From assembly GCF_003858655.1 (NCBI RefSeq), contig NZ_RQXV01000001.1, positions 1-64,000 on the forward strand: a stretch of DNA of 64,000 nucleotides. Direction: 5' to 3'. Made by a program: the position numbers and the translations under genes. Origin of the DNA: Amphritea balenae. GTDB taxonomy: Bacteria; Pseudomonadota; Gammaproteobacteria; Pseudomonadales; Balneatricaceae. A model generated the notes under the pieces. That model saw only the letters and a program-made list of their open reading frames with translations, had not been told where the DNA came from and made no database searches. Shown here piece after piece: positions 25,342-35,118 of the stretch; positions within the stretch are counted from its first letter, which is position 1, and each line of letters begins with the position of its first letter.

Positions 25342-26334
25342 TTACACCATTGCCTCTAGCTGATGGATCTGCCCCGTAAGCTGATCTATGCGTTTACGAA
25401 TACGCGCAACACGGCGTTGTTCAATCCAGCCTTGCCACTCAGACATTCCTTCACCGGAACGGGCTGAGATCTGAATCACCTCAATATCCGGGTTCACCTG
25501 TCTCGCCGCAGCAATACATTGCTCTACATCGAAATCCAGATAAGGTAGCAGATCAACTTTGTTAAGCAGCATCAGATCTGCTGCATAAAACATATCCGGG
25601 TACTTCAGGGGTTTGTCTTCACCTTCAGTCACAGACAGGATAGCTACTTTGTGTGCTTCCCCCAGATCAAATGCAGCGGGGCAAACCAGATTCCCGACAT
25701 TTTCAATAAACAGGAGGCCACCTGAAATATCCTCAAAATGCGCCATCGCATGACCCACCATATGGGCATCAAGATGGCAGCCTTTACCCGTATTCACCTG
25801 CACCGCCTGTACACCGGTCTCACGAATCCTGTCGGCATCATTAGCGGTTTGTTGATCTCCCTCGATCACTGCAACCGGGCAGCGCGTCTTAAGTTGTTCA
25901 ATTGAGGCGGTTAACAGCGTTGTTTTACCCGAGCCAGGGCTGGAAACAAGATTCAAAGTAAACAGGCTCATGGCATCAAAACGTTGCCGGTTCTGCGCCG
26001 CATAACGATCATTCTTACCTAGTATGTCCTGTTCGATCTGCACCATACGGGTCTGACTCAACCCTGGTGCATGCGCATGGGCGGGCCCATGACCAAAGTG
26101 CAGGTTATCCCCTTCGGCAACGATCACAGACTCTGTCTCCTCGAGGCCTGTATCATGACCGGTATCAGAACTGTAAGTCCCCGTATGTGAGTGGCTATGA
26201 TTACCGTTATGGGAGTGGCCATGACCATGCTCATGACTGTGTGAATGAGAACCATGTGTATGAGTACTCCCATGTCCCTGATGATGCCCTTCTATCGACA
26301 CCTCGCCTTCGCTACAACCACATACAGTACACAT
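25342..26334 (-). CDS. hypB: Hydrogenase nickel-incorporation GTPase HypB
   Basis: 330 residues from ATG 26334. The N-terminal CxxCGC motif (Cys2, Cys5, Cys7) is a high-affinity metal site. It is followed by a long histidine-rich stretch ([15 protein letters not shown]-type) that stores nickel, then the SIMIBI GTPase domain with P-loop [11 protein letters not shown] and NKVDLLP. It delivers nickel to the large subunit with HypA. The ATG is 1 nt from the hypA stop, and hoxA follows 3 nt later, so hypA-hypB-hoxA are one transcript. Confidence 0.97.
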   Translation of the reverse strand: MCTVCGCSEGEVSIEGHHQGHGSTHTHGSHSHSHEHGHGHSHNGNHSHSHTGTYSSDTGHDTGLEETESVIVAEGDNLHFGHGPAHAHAPGLSQTRMVQIEQDILGKNDRYAAQNRQRFDAMSLFTLNLVSSPGSGKTTLLTASIEQLKTRCPVAVIEGDQQTANDADRIRETGVQAVQVNTGKGCHLDAHMVGHAMAHFEDISGGLLFIENVGNLVCPAAFDLGEAHKVAILSVTEGEDKPLKYPDMFYAADLMLLNKVDLLPYLDFDVEQCIAAARQVNPDIEVIQISARSGEGMSEWQGWIEQRRVARIRKRIDQLTGQIHQLEAMV

Positions 26335-26335
26335 C

Positions 26336-26677
26336 TTATTCCACCTCAAGCTCTTTAATTCTCAACTCTTCGCCCTGAGTTACCTGCAGCTGATAACTGC
26401 CACAGGCGGTACAGGCATCATAACGCTTTTTAATCTCTACTGTCTGCGCGCATTGCAGGCACCAGGCTTGCCCCGCCAATTCAATGATCTCAAGTTGTGC
26501 CCCTTCAGCCAGAGTGTTACGGGTAACCGCATCAAAACAGAAGCGCAACGAATCATTCTCAATCATCGCTAAAGGGCCGATCTCAAGCCACACCGTTTTT
26601 ATTTTGGTGTAATTCTGACTGATTGCCTGATCTTCAAGTACCTGGATAATACCTTCGCAGACTGACATCTCATGCAT
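26336..26677 (-). CDS. hypA: Hydrogenase maturation factor HypA
   Basis: 113 residues. The N-terminal MHEMSV with His2 is the nickel site. The zinc loop is Cys73/Cys76 and Cys89/Cys92. Partner of HypB in nickel insertion. A gap of 116 bp to hupK holds a perfect dyad TAACAAC-C-GTTGTTA (26708-26722), so hypAB-hoxA may also have their own promoter. Confidence 0.97.
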   Translation of the reverse strand: MHEMSVCEGIIQVLEDQAISQNYTKIKTVWLEIGPLAMIENDSLRFCFDAVTRNTLAEGAQLEIIELAGQAWCLQCAQTVEIKKRYDACTACGSYQLQVTQGEELRIKELEVE

Positions 26678-26707
26678 CGGGCTTCGCTCTCTTCATATAT
26701 CTGTTTA

Positions 26708-26722
26708 TAACAACCGTTGTTA
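26708..26722. promoter_or_regulatory. 15-bp palindrome upstream of hypA
   Basis: TAACAAC-C-GTTGTTA is a perfect dyad 31 bp before the hypA start, in the only sizeable gap of the accessory operon. It is the size of a dimeric-regulator operator. Confidence 0.5.
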
Positions 26723-26793
26723 CCTATAACGCCACGTCAGACTTTACATTGATTCGGCAGATGACAGGGCTGCTAAACTCAGCCCTTACACCA

Positions 26794-28026
26794 TCATATC
26801 GCCTGTATTTCAAAACCAACACAGGGATCGGCCAGCAACATCATTGTTCTGCACAACTCTCTAGCCTGCCTGGGACTGCCAATATGAACCCCCTGTAGCG
26901 TTGTAGGCAACAATCCCTCAGGATGAAAATTCCACTCAGTAGGCGCAACAATATCATACTGACTAACCACCCCATCGGTTAATACCACCCGGTGCAGCAA
27001 CTGGCCTCTCGCCGTCTGAATCACCCCATAGCCGGTTCCCGGAGTTAAACGACAGGCCTGCACAAAAGTTTCTGTTGCACGATCAGTCAGACTCGCAGGT
27101 ATCTCGCTTAAACGTAGTAATAAGGCCGAATATCGTAGTACCAGTTGATGCCAGTGATGCTTAGCCAGCGCCGTTAAACGCTCTCTTAGCAACGCGTAGC
27201 TGCCCGTCTCGGCACACTCTCCCTGCCATTGAGGAGCGATATTGAACGCCCGACAACGGGTGCCCATACAGGCATTCAGAACCTGCTGCTGTTCGGGTTG
27301 ATGTAAGGGGGGCAGTGCCGCAATCCCGGCCCCTAACTCTATCCCACTATAGATACGCTGTAGCTCAAATATATTCAGCACCAAAGGCGGCAGATCACCT
27401 GGAGCGGCGTCTGGACTCAGGTTACACAACCATTCGCCAAAACCGCTGACAGGCCTGCCTAACAACGGCTCTAGCAGCTTTTCTAGCAGACCTTTGACTC
27501 TGACCCTGGCATCAATAACTTCAGCAGTAATTTCACTAATAACAGCCTCATCAATACCATTAGCGACCTGAAATACAGCAGACCAGCGTTGTTTATACTC
27601 AGTGATAATTTTTTGCAGCTCCCGTATGCAACAGAGAGATTGCTGCGTTTCCGGTAGCCAGTCATTAATCAGACGAAACAGCAGTTCACGACAGTTTTCT
27701 AACTGCAGTAATAGCTCTCTGGCTGACTCCACACAAGGCTTTGGCTTGACCCCTGAGGCGGCTTCAATCGCAGCTACCATCGCCAGTGTTTGCCCGGTAG
27801 TACAGACGGAAAACAGTAAAGGCACCAACTGCAGCGACTGAGCAGGCGAGCGGCCTTCAAATATTCTGCTGCTATTCAAAGGTCGACTTGATGTCAGTTT
27901 TATCTGTCGTATCTGTCCCTCACGCCAGTCAAAGGCCAGATTTATCTGGCCAGCAATATTTATGGCCGTTGCTGCGCCACCAGTGTTTGTACTTACTTTA
28001 GCATCAGTAACACTGATCTCAGCCAT
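26794..28026 (-). CDS. hupK: Hydrogenase maturation protein HupK/HoxV
   Basis: 410 residues. Distantly related to the [NiFe] large subunit: an N-terminal beta region, an SVCTTGQTLAMVAAIEAA segment that recalls the L1 helix (RxCGxCTxxHA) with only one of its Cys, and a C-terminal DPCVGFEIQAI that recalls the L2 motif [10 protein letters not shown] with the second Cys and His missing. It therefore cannot hold a nickel site. In rhizobia and Cupriavidus this protein is a scaffold for cofactor assembly in oxygen-tolerant hydrogenases. It lies 1 nt after hupJ. Confidence 0.85.
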   Translation of the reverse strand: MAEISVTDAKVSTNTGGAATAINIAGQINLAFDWREGQIRQIKLTSSRPLNSSRIFEGRSPAQSLQLVPLLFSVCTTGQTLAMVAAIEAASGVKPKPCVESARELLLQLENCRELLFRLINDWLPETQQSLCCIRELQKIITEYKQRWSAVFQVANGIDEAVISEITAEVIDARVRVKGLLEKLLEPLLGRPVSGFGEWLCNLSPDAAPGDLPPLVLNIFELQRIYSGIELGAGIAALPPLHQPEQQQVLNACMGTRCRAFNIAPQWQGECAETGSYALLRERLTALAKHHWHQLVLRYSALLLRLSEIPASLTDRATETFVQACRLTPGTGYGVIQTARGQLLHRVVLTDGVVSQYDIVAPTEWNFHPEGLLPTTLQGVHIGSPRQARELCRTMMLLADPCVGFEIQAI

Positions 28027-28027
28027 A

Positions 28028-28660
28028 TCAGACCAAGCCCGGTTTACTTGTGCCTGACTTTGCCGAACCTGATCTGTTTCTTACCGGGTTAACGGCACCG
28101 GTAAAAAATTGGCGACGACTCAACTTCGCAGGGTGTTCCACTTCCTGCTGAGTCGGTTTGGCAACATCATCAGCACGACTACCTTGCTGTGCTGAACTAC
28201 CCTTCGCCAATTGGGAACTTACCTGGTTCTGTTGATCTTGTACCGCCTGTTGACGATCCGTAGGGGCATAATTCTGACTATCAAACAGGGCGAGCAGCAC
28301 CTCCTCTGCAGTTTTTTCCGCGGCAGCCTGATCACTGAACTCGAACATAGGTGAGAACAATCCGCAGATTGCATAGCCCCCCAGCTCGGCATCCCAGCCA
28401 TGAATAAATTCATATAGCCCTGAAGGTAGCTGACGTAACGTTTTAGTACCGGCCAGAGATTCATCCCAGTGACTATCATCCGCAGGCAGTAGCATCATAT
28501 TCATAAACCAGGGAGTGATGAGTATCCCCAGCTGTTCGTCATTCAGGGCGTTAAACCCCAGCGCCCGGACCTGTAGATGTTGATTAACAACCGCCACGCC
28601 TTCCATATTCTGGTGCAAAATCTGCTCATAGCGCTGTTCGATCGCCACCGGGGTAATCAT
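28028..28660 (-). CDS. hupJ: Hydrogenase assembly chaperone HupJ (HybE family)
   Basis: 210 residues. The N-terminal 130 residues are the HybE/HupJ domain ([35 protein letters not shown]). A low-complexity Gln/Ser linker follows, and the C-terminus contains [10 protein letters not shown], a twin-arginine-like motif. HybE-type chaperones bind the hydrogenase small-subunit or large-subunit precursor before Tat export. Overlaps hupI by 4 bp. Confidence 0.85.
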   Translation of the reverse strand: MITPVAIEQRYEQILHQNMEGVAVVNQHLQVRALGFNALNDEQLGILITPWFMNMMLLPADDSHWDESLAGTKTLRQLPSGLYEFIHGWDAELGGYAICGLFSPMFEFSDQAAAEKTAEEVLLALFDSQNYAPTDRQQAVQDQQNQVSSQLAKGSSAQQGSRADDVAKPTQQEVEHPAKLSRRQFFTGAVNPVRNRSGSAKSGTSKPGLV

Positions 28661-28890
28661 CCGTTCTCCAACACCATGAACTGTGATTTTTCACCATCGC
28701 ACTCAGGACAGCGCCAGTGGTCGGGTAACTGACTGAACGGCGTACCCGGGGCAATCTGCCACACATCATCCCCCTGTTCCGGGTTATATACATACCAACA
28801 GATCTTGCACTCTAACTGAGTTGAATCCGTTAGCTGATCATCCTGACCCAGATAACTGCCTTCAAAGCGCAACGCCGTTTCAACTGACAT
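28657..28890 (-). CDS. hupI: Rubredoxin HupI/HoxR
   Basis: 77 residues. Rubredoxin iron site Cys28/Cys31 ([11 protein letters not shown]) and Cys61/Cys64 ([12 protein letters not shown]). The N-terminal extension is typical of hydrogenase-linked rubredoxins, which are needed for cluster assembly or protection under oxygen. ATG overlaps the hupH stop by 1 bp. Confidence 0.95.
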   Translation of the reverse strand: MSVETALRFEGSYLGQDDQLTDSTQLECKICWYVYNPEQGDDVWQIAPGTPFSQLPDHWRCPECDGEKSQFMVLENG

Positions 28891-29768
28891 CAGATAAGCA
28901 CCTCTCGAATCTCTTTTAATCGTTCAGCACTATCCGCCAGATCTTCAGGGGCTGCACAGGCAACCGCCGGAATGTCGACCACTTCCAGCGTATCCAGAAT
29001 TAACTGATCGGTAGAGTTAAAATACTGGACCCGCCAGGTATGCTTAATACCGGTACTGCTGATACGACAGTTTCCATAACCACGGGACAGAAACACCAGC
29101 GCACCCTGCCCAAGATACTGATCTAATAGCTGATGATCCCCCGGCGAAAACGGCAGAAGCGAAAGATTGATCACATGAGGCTCATCACCATATTGATACG
29201 CGTTACTCTTATGTTGCAACTCAATTAATACCGGCGGAGCATTGAGAATACCTTCAGGCCACTGAGCTGCTTCTACCGCTAATTCATCGGCTGCCAGATA
29301 GTTCGGATGACGGGCTAACGACGGCACATCGGCAATTTCTAACGTCTCATCTAATTGTTCAGCCTCAGCGGATAAATACTTAATTCGCCATACCCCGGCC
29401 AGCACTGTTTCCTGCGCTCTGATTTCTGCGATTCCACCTTTATCCGTTTTACAGATAAGACTTACCTCACCCTCGCCCAGAATCTGATTAATCAGCTCTA
29501 TTCCCTGTGAAGACAGTTTGCTCAGACTAAGACACTGCGCCTCGCTGTCTGACTGATAGTTATCCAAAGTCTGCTGTAACCTATCCAGCAAGGCCAGTGA
29601 TTCAGGACAGTTCTCTAGCTGCTCAGCTTCCGGCAAGACAGGAATATCGTAGGTGCTCATATCATTCGGCATCGGCATATAGTCGAGTACCAAACCATCG
29701 TCGCTTTCATCCTGAGTACCGGGACCTGCCGGCATATTGATCAGTGGAATATCACCCTGTTGCATCAT
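28890..29768 (-). CDS. hupH: Hydrogenase expression protein HupH (HyaF/HoxQ)
   Basis: 292 residues, the full family length. It has the conserved LLDRLQ...LGEGEVS pattern and duplicated halves: [11 protein letters not shown]...VWRIKYL and [30 protein letters not shown], each ending in an I-A/P-x-V-D/P helix. It is a chaperone for small-subunit folding in membrane-bound uptake hydrogenases. Within the tightly packed operon; 27 bp after hupG. Confidence 0.92.
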   Translation of the reverse strand: MMQQGDIPLINMPAGPGTQDESDDGLVLDYMPMPNDMSTYDIPVLPEAEQLENCPESLALLDRLQQTLDNYQSDSEAQCLSLSKLSSQGIELINQILGEGEVSLICKTDKGGIAEIRAQETVLAGVWRIKYLSAEAEQLDETLEIADVPSLARHPNYLAADELAVEAAQWPEGILNAPPVLIELQHKSNAYQYGDEPHVINLSLLPFSPGDHQLLDQYLGQGALVFLSRGYGNCRISSTGIKHTWRVQYFNSTDQLILDTLEVVDIPAVACAAPEDLADSAERLKEIREVLI

Positions 29769-29795
29769 CTGTCATCCTTCTGTTTAGCGAAGTGT

Positions 29796-30224
29796 TTATT
29801 GGCCGCAACCTGAAGCTTGCGAGGGGTTAACGACAACCGGAATACCGATACCCGGGTTACGACTTGGCTCACGCTGTAGCAACGACTGAACATCTTTCAA
29901 ATAGATATCCCAGTCCTGCACTTTGCTGATAGAGCCCAGATACTTGCCTTGTTTAAGCAGCACCAGCGTAGGCCAGACAGTAAAGTTATAACGGCCCTGT
30001 AAAGACTTTTCGCTGTCGCGGCTGATCACTGCCGGCGTCAGCTGAGGAAACTGCGACAGCAGCTCTGGCAGAATGACCGCAACATCAAATGACTCAGGGA
30101 AACGTTTGGGGTCTTCGGTAAAAAAAAGCACCGAATATTCCTGACTGTTAATAAACTCATCAAAGTTTTCATTGTTCAGCAGGCTGTAACCCAGCTGCTC
30201 AGTTAAGCGGTTTATCAACATCAT
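29796..30224 (-). CDS. hupG: Hydrogenase assembly protein HupG (HyaE/HoxO)
   Basis: 142 residues with a thioredoxin-like fold without the redox CxxC. It has YSVLFFTEDPKRFPES and the late FTVWPTLVLLKQGKYLGSI strand-turn (cis-Pro equivalent). HyaE-type proteins bind the Tat signal of the hydrogenase small subunit. Start codon overlaps the hupF stop by 1 bp. Confidence 0.9.
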   Translation of the reverse strand: MMLINRLTEQLGYSLLNNENFDEFINSQEYSVLFFTEDPKRFPESFDVAVILPELLSQFPQLTPAVISRDSEKSLQGRYNFTVWPTLVLLKQGKYLGSISKVQDWDIYLKDVQSLLQREPSRNPGIGIPVVVNPSQASGCGQ

Positions 30225-30568
30225 TAATCCTTTTGTTCCTGATTATTAGTCTGGGACTGCTTCTGATACTGCGCCTGAAGATGCTCAGGTAACTGTGGAG
30301 AGCGTTCGGTAAGGTCAGCAAAAAGCTCATCAATATCTGCCCCGTCATTCGCCATTACACTGCGCAATGCTTTTATAGCCTGCGCCGTTTCAAAAGCTCG
30401 TTGCTCACTCAACAACTCCCTGGCAGCGCCTAAAAAAACCAATACCCAACTACCGACAGCTTGTTCGCCTAACAGGCTCATATCGACCTGCTGCCGTTCA
30501 CCATCAGCTTCACAAATGGCGACATATCCATCAGATGAGATCACCTGCATCGGGATACCGATACACAT
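30224..30568 (-). CDS. hupF: Hydrogenase assembly chaperone HupF (HypC family)
   Basis: 114 residues from ATG 30568. MCIGIPMQV with Cys2 is the HypC/HupF metal-centre binding end. The C-terminal extension (acidic helix plus Gln-rich tail) makes it longer than HypC, as in HupF. HupF stabilises the large subunit in air. Met7 of the longer reading is the real start, since Cys2 must be second. Confidence 0.95.
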   Translation of the reverse strand: MCIGIPMQVISSDGYVAICEADGERQQVDMSLLGEQAVGSWVLVFLGAARELLSEQRAFETAQAIKALRSVMANDGADIDELFADLTERSPQLPEHLQAQYQKQSQTNNQEQKD

Positions 30569-30569
30569 A

Positions 30570-31202
30570 TCAATCTTCACCTTCATTTAAAAAACGTTCA
30601 TCACCAATACGGCAGGCCTGCTGTTCGCTGGGGCGTCCTTCTTCATAACGACGCTGCTGCAGCTCGGAAGGTGCTAACTGTTCAGTACCTGATAATGGCG
30701 ACTCTCGTCGCTCAGCGCTGATACTAAATTGCTCTAGATACTGCAGTGCAATCTCAATACTGGGCTCAACCTGCGCCTGAACTTCAGGCCGTAAACTGCC
30801 ACCAAAATCTTCCAATTCAACTGGTTGAACCCCAATCAACATAAGGTGTTCAGGGTAATCTCCGGTAAACTCTGCCATCGCCAATACTTCCTGAAATCCG
30901 GTCTGATGCAGACTCATCTTTTTAGCGCCCATAAACTTCGGTACCTCATCACCATGGATCACTTTCATTGTGCCCGGCTCAAGGCCATAATCGATCGCAT
31001 CGAAGACCACCAGCACATCAACACCCTGCACATGCTGCACCAGATAGATCCCCTGGGTACCACCGTCCATCACCTCAACATTGTCCGGAAATGTGTAACG
31101 TTCATGCAGGGTTTCAACCACCCGGATACCGAAGCCTTCATCGGCCCAGAGCAGATTACCTATGCCCAGAATCAGTACCTGTTTCTCAATGTTTTGCGAC
31201 AT
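30570..31202 (-). CDS. hupD: Hydrogenase maturation protease HupD
   Basis: 210 residues. Endopeptidase that clips the C-terminal tail from the HupL precursor after nickel insertion. It has GIGNLLWADEGFG with nickel-binding Glu22, FDAID with Asp68, and SLHQTG with His99. A Glu/Arg/Gln-rich C-terminal extension of about 45 residues is beyond the usual family length. First gene of the accessory operon; overlapping or near-overlapping genes follow. Confidence 0.95.
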   Translation of the reverse strand: MSQNIEKQVLILGIGNLLWADEGFGIRVVETLHERYTFPDNVEVMDGGTQGIYLVQHVQGVDVLVVFDAIDYGLEPGTMKVIHGDEVPKFMGAKKMSLHQTGFQEVLAMAEFTGDYPEHLMLIGVQPVELEDFGGSLRPEVQAQVEPSIEIALQYLEQFSISAERRESPLSGTEQLAPSELQQRRYEEGRPSEQQACRIGDERFLNEGED

Positions 31203-31224
31203 CGTCTATCCCAACTATCTGACT

Positions 31225-31310
31225 GTTACAGTAAGGGTTACAAGCTTTATGCCAATTTGTAGACATTGTCGGAAATACCGGATTACGGGGTGTTACGGGA
31301 GAGGTTACAG
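31225..31310. repeat. Repeated GTTAC motifs upstream of hupD
   Basis: TGTTAC and GGTTAC occur as pairs at 31225/31236 and 31291/31303, 66-67 bp apart. The first is inside an ACTGT-T-ACAGT dyad (31222-31232). They lie in the shared upstream region of hupD and the hydrolase gene and may be regulator half-sites. Confidence 0.4.
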
Positions 31311-31480
31311 ATTGCAATTTCGCAACAGTGGAAAGTTAGTTTCCATTAATCTGTAAAGATACCTACCAGACCATTCAGATTAAATAGCAGCAGAGCTGCC
31401 TGGGTCTAAACTGATAACAGTCATTAACATCCGCGCTTAGGCAAGGATCATATCCCCCTTAAGATGCCGGAGATAGAGCT

Positions 31481-32299
31481 TTGGATCTGATGTTACGTTT
31501 AACTGGACTACTGGTAATCTGCTATTCAGCACTACTGCTTTGGATCTATTTCAACCAGCAGGGAATGCTCTACTTTCCTAATCAGTTCAGGCCCTCACCG
31601 GAGCAGGCTCAAGTTAGGAATCTGCAACTGTGGCCCGGCTCAGATGATGAATACCGGGGCTTGCTGATCAATCCAGAACAGGCTTCAGCAACGGCTATTG
31701 TTTTCCATGGCAATGCGGGGACCGCCTGGGACCGGCGTTTCTATGCCCTGGCACTGAGTCGACTGAATTACCGTGTCATTCTGGTGGAATACCCCGGCTA
31801 TGGTGGCCGTTCAGGTAAACCAAGTGAAACTACGATCATTGCCGATGCACTCGACACTATAGAACTGGCCAGACAACAATTCCCTGGCCCTGTCACCCTA
31901 TGGGGTGAGTCTTTGGGTGCAGCCGTCGCTGCTGCCAGTACCGAATTTCAGCCTGATGATGCGAGAAAGAACGCAATTACAGCGGTAGTGATGATCACCC
32001 CCTGGTACAGCCTTCCTGAACTGGCTCAGGCACTCTATTGGTATCTACCTGCCCGCAGGCTGACTCGAGAGCAATATAACAACATGCATAGCCTGGCAAA
32101 TTTTAAGGGACGTACAGCGTTACTAATCGCCACAGAGGATGAGATCATCCCGAACCGACAATCCCTGCAATTGTATGATGCACTTCATACGACAAAAAAG
32201 CTCTGGACCTTTGATGGCGCTGACCATAATAGCTGGCCCACCAGCCCCGATAATGCCTGGTGGTCCGAAGTGGATCATTTTATCAAGGGATCTGAATAA
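31481..32299 (+). CDS. Alpha/beta hydrolase, YfhR/BEM46-like
   Basis: 272 residues. N-terminal membrane anchor (residues 5-24), then an alpha/beta-hydrolase fold: oxyanion FHGNAGTAWDRRF, nucleophile GESLGA (Ser about 144), late Asp in ATEDEIIPN and His in DGADHNSW. The active site faces the periplasm. Substrate unknown. The TTG at 31481 is chosen because CCGGAG lies 8 nt upstream; ATG 31490 is the alternative. Plus-strand gene between the two hydrogenase blocks. Confidence 0.82.
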   Translation: MDLMLRLTGLLVICYSALLLWIYFNQQGMLYFPNQFRPSPEQAQVRNLQLWPGSDDEYRGLLINPEQASATAIVFHGNAGTAWDRRFYALALSRLNYRVILVEYPGYGGRSGKPSETTIIADALDTIELARQQFPGPVTLWGESLGAAVAAASTEFQPDDARKNAITAVVMITPWYSLPELAQALYWYLPARRLTREQYNNMHSLANFKGRTALLIATEDEIIPNRQSLQLYDALHTTKKLWTFDGADHNSWPTSPDNAWWSEVDHFIKGSE

Positions 32300-32392
32300 G
32301 GCTTATCAACCACAATAACTATTACCGTAGCTATGACAGTCATAAGTAGTGGCAAAAAGCAAAGCTATAACGCTGTAATTCACGCAGGCCTA

Positions 32393-34069
32393 TTAAACAC
32401 AAACTGGGTCAATAACCACCTTATTCCTTCCTGTTTGCTTAGCCTGATATAGCGCTTTATCCGCTCTACACAGAATATCGTCAATACTTTTGTCACCCGC
32501 CTGATATTCTGCGATTCCAATGCTAACGCTGGTTCTGATCTGGTCATCTTCAAAACATACAGGAATTTCTGAAATCTCATGCCGCACTCTTTCAGCCAGA
32601 GAGTAAAAGTGATCGTGCTCAGCTTCTCTTAAAATGACTGCGAACTCTTCACCACCAATTCGAGCTGCAACATCTGATTTTCTGATTAAAGACCTGATGG
32701 TTTTCGCAACACTTTGAATCACCTTATCTCCTGCAGGATGACCATAGGTATCATTTGTCTTTTTAAACAGATCAATATCAAGCATCAGCACAACGTAGGG
32801 ATTATGGTACCTTTCGGTTTGATAATGAACTATCTCAGCCTGTTCAAAAAAAGCACGACGATTAGGTAAACCTGTTAGCACATCAATCCGGGCCATTTCT
32901 ACGGCCTGCTTGTGGAGTAAAGAAAGCTCCTGAGTCCGTTCCTGTACCCTTTCTTCCAACAGCAACCGCTCTTTATTGAGGACATTCTTTGTTTTAGTTA
33001 GTTGCCTGTTAATAAAAATTAGCGCGGTAGATAAAAGCAGCAGCAGACATAATGACAAGAGAGTAAGTATTATTTTTCCTTTATGCTGTTGCCATAAGGA
33101 TGGAGCCCTAAACAGTACCTCCGCTTTCGTACTGATAAGATCCTCATAACCCCAACGGATCACCTCATTCCAGTCATAGGTATAGCCAAAACCGTTTTGA
33201 GTAAATTCTATCGGTCCCCCCCTAATCAGACTATGAGCTGCCTCTCCCGCCATATAACCAAGCTTTTTAGGGGAATAGAGGTAGCCCCCAACCATCCCAA
33301 AACCAAGTGTTGAATCTGAACTGGAAAAAATTGGCGAGCGAGATGCCTGATGCAACTCCTTAAGCACATAGGCTGGCGCTAAATCCTTTCCTTCATAACG
33401 TCGAAAGATAGGCGCATAAAATATCGTACTTTCATCGGGTAATTCTGATACCGCGGCAAGCAGCTCCGGTAACGCTTTGTTTACAAGGATTTCATAGCTG
33501 ACGTTTTCATGCTCTAAAGCGGAAGTAATACCACCAAGCCTTAACTTGTCACTGGGTTGTACTGAGTCGCCAATAATAAAAACCTTGCTGGGACCCGATA
33601 AGCGAATCATCTCTCTGATCATCAATAAATGCTCGATCTCAGCATCTATTAACGTCGCGTTTGCAGAGCCATCATCCCCCGATTGGATTAAAATCCGTCT
33701 CGCCCCAGCAAATAGCTCCGGGAAACGAAGCGAGAAATTTGAAGCAGCCGGACCTGCAGAGACAAAAATATCCGGCTCTTTTTGAGCAAACTTCTCTTTT
33801 AAATAGCGAAACATAAGATCATATTGATGCACCTCATCAAACCGGGCGGCTTCCAGATGGTCAATATGAAAGGAGTAAGGCACTCCTGATCGATCCATTT
33901 TCTCAACAAAGCCCTGACTTACCAATTGAGTCCATGGTGTTTCAGCACTACCCGATCCTAAAAAAAAGATTGTCTCCGATGACTTATCACCGGCAAAGAT
34001 AGAAAGCGGCATAAAGCAGAAAACAAAAGAAATAATAAAGGTTAGCTTTGCAGCATTCAGCATACCCAC
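32393..34069 (-). CDS. Periplasmic-sensing diguanylate cyclase
   Basis: 558 residues. A signal/anchor (8-26), a long ABC-transporter-substrate-binding-like periplasmic domain (about 30-320), one membrane helix (about 337-357), a short coiled coil, and a GGDEF domain whose active site GGEEF is intact (IGGEEFAVIL). Full DxLTGLPNRRAFF and the DIDLFKKTND motifs support activity as a c-di-GMP synthase gated by an extracytoplasmic ligand. The ligand is unknown. Confidence 0.85.
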   Translation of the reverse strand: MGMLNAAKLTFIISFVFCFMPLSIFAGDKSSETIFFLGSGSAETPWTQLVSQGFVEKMDRSGVPYSFHIDHLEAARFDEVHQYDLMFRYLKEKFAQKEPDIFVSAGPAASNFSLRFPELFAGARRILIQSGDDGSANATLIDAEIEHLLMIREMIRLSGPSKVFIIGDSVQPSDKLRLGGITSALEHENVSYEILVNKALPELLAAVSELPDESTIFYAPIFRRYEGKDLAPAYVLKELHQASRSPIFSSSDSTLGFGMVGGYLYSPKKLGYMAGEAAHSLIRGGPIEFTQNGFGYTYDWNEVIRWGYEDLISTKAEVLFRAPSLWQQHKGKIILTLLSLCLLLLLSTALIFINRQLTKTKNVLNKERLLLEERVQERTQELSLLHKQAVEMARIDVLTGLPNRRAFFEQAEIVHYQTERYHNPYVVLMLDIDLFKKTNDTYGHPAGDKVIQSVAKTIRSLIRKSDVAARIGGEEFAVILREAEHDHFYSLAERVRHEISEIPVCFEDDQIRTSVSIGIAEYQAGDKSIDDILCRADKALYQAKQTGRNKVVIDPVCV

Positions 34070-34309
34070 TTCCCTAGTACATTAAGTAATTTCAATTGTA
34101 ATAGCCTACCTGAAAAAAAAGCACGGATATCAACAACACTACCCTATTGATTACCTTGAATAAGTGTAAATATTTACTAGTAACACCCTATAGCGCTGTG
34201 AGTGAATATGCTATTAAAAAGATTCATCTATCCCTCTTTACCACTTCTGGTTATGGCTAATCACTTCAACTAAACTGCCGTTAAGGATCGACACAGGGAG
34301 TGTGGACGG

Positions 34310-35031
34310 ATGAAATACAAGATCAGGGAGGGCAGTCGATCACAAAGCCAGGCATCTTTAAGTAAAAAGCTGGAATTATTCCAAGCGCTGACAGATATGT
34401 CACCTTATTGGTTCTGGGAACAGGATAGCGATTTACGCTTCATCCGGCTTTCAGAATCGGCCCCTCGCCAAGAGACCTCAAACCTCAGCTCGGTGATCGG
34501 CTTACATCGCTGGGATTTGAATGTCCACCCCGTGGGCACCCCCACAATGGAAGAACACAAAGCTTGTTGTCAGGCGCACCAGCCTTTTCGTGATTTTAAG
34601 TATGAAGTTGATTGCTACGACGGCACTCGTCGTTGCTATTCAATCACCTGTATCCCTTTTTTCGATAACTTCCGCCGCTTAGGTATTCATTTGTCGATAG
34701 ATGATTTCGGTACCGGCTACTCTTCTTTAAGTTATCTGCAGAACTATGCATTTAATAGTCTGAAAATTGACCGAAGTTTCATCCAACAGCTTTATTGCGA
34801 TAAATCAGCGCCAGCACTGGTCACAGCAACCATCGCTAAGCACATGCTTTGGGATTAAAGGTTATTGCGGAAGGGATAGAGACAGAAAAACAACTGAATT
34901 TTTTAAAGGTACACCGATGCGACTTTGCCCAGGGTTTCTATTAAAGCAATCCACTAACCGAGAAACAGTTTCTGGCATTTCTAAAAGCTCATAATGATGC
35001 CCTTTCCCCCACTCATAAGCTCCGCTATTAA
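34310..35031 (+). pseudogene. Broken PAS-EAL protein (internal deletion, frameshift, stop)
   Basis: The first ORF (34310-34858, 182 codons) encodes a PAS domain (SPYWFWEQDSDLRFIRLS) that jumps near codon 125 into the C-terminal third of an EAL domain (GIHLSIDDFGTGYSS). The intervening GGDEF domain and EAL active site are missing. A 1-nt loss near 34838 shifts the frame: LGLKVIAEGIETEKQLNFL resumes in another frame. A TAA at 34942-34944 interrupts AQGFY before NPLTEKQFLAFLKAH. Three independent lesions, so it is dead. It is related in sequence to the EAL of the 55267 gene. Confidence 0.9.
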
Positions 35032-35118
35032 TAAAAGAACCCGAATTGATCCTGCTTCCCTGCTCAAAGAGGCCAGAGGGGCAGGATTAGGCGTAAGAGA
35101 ATCTACGGTAGCGTATAA

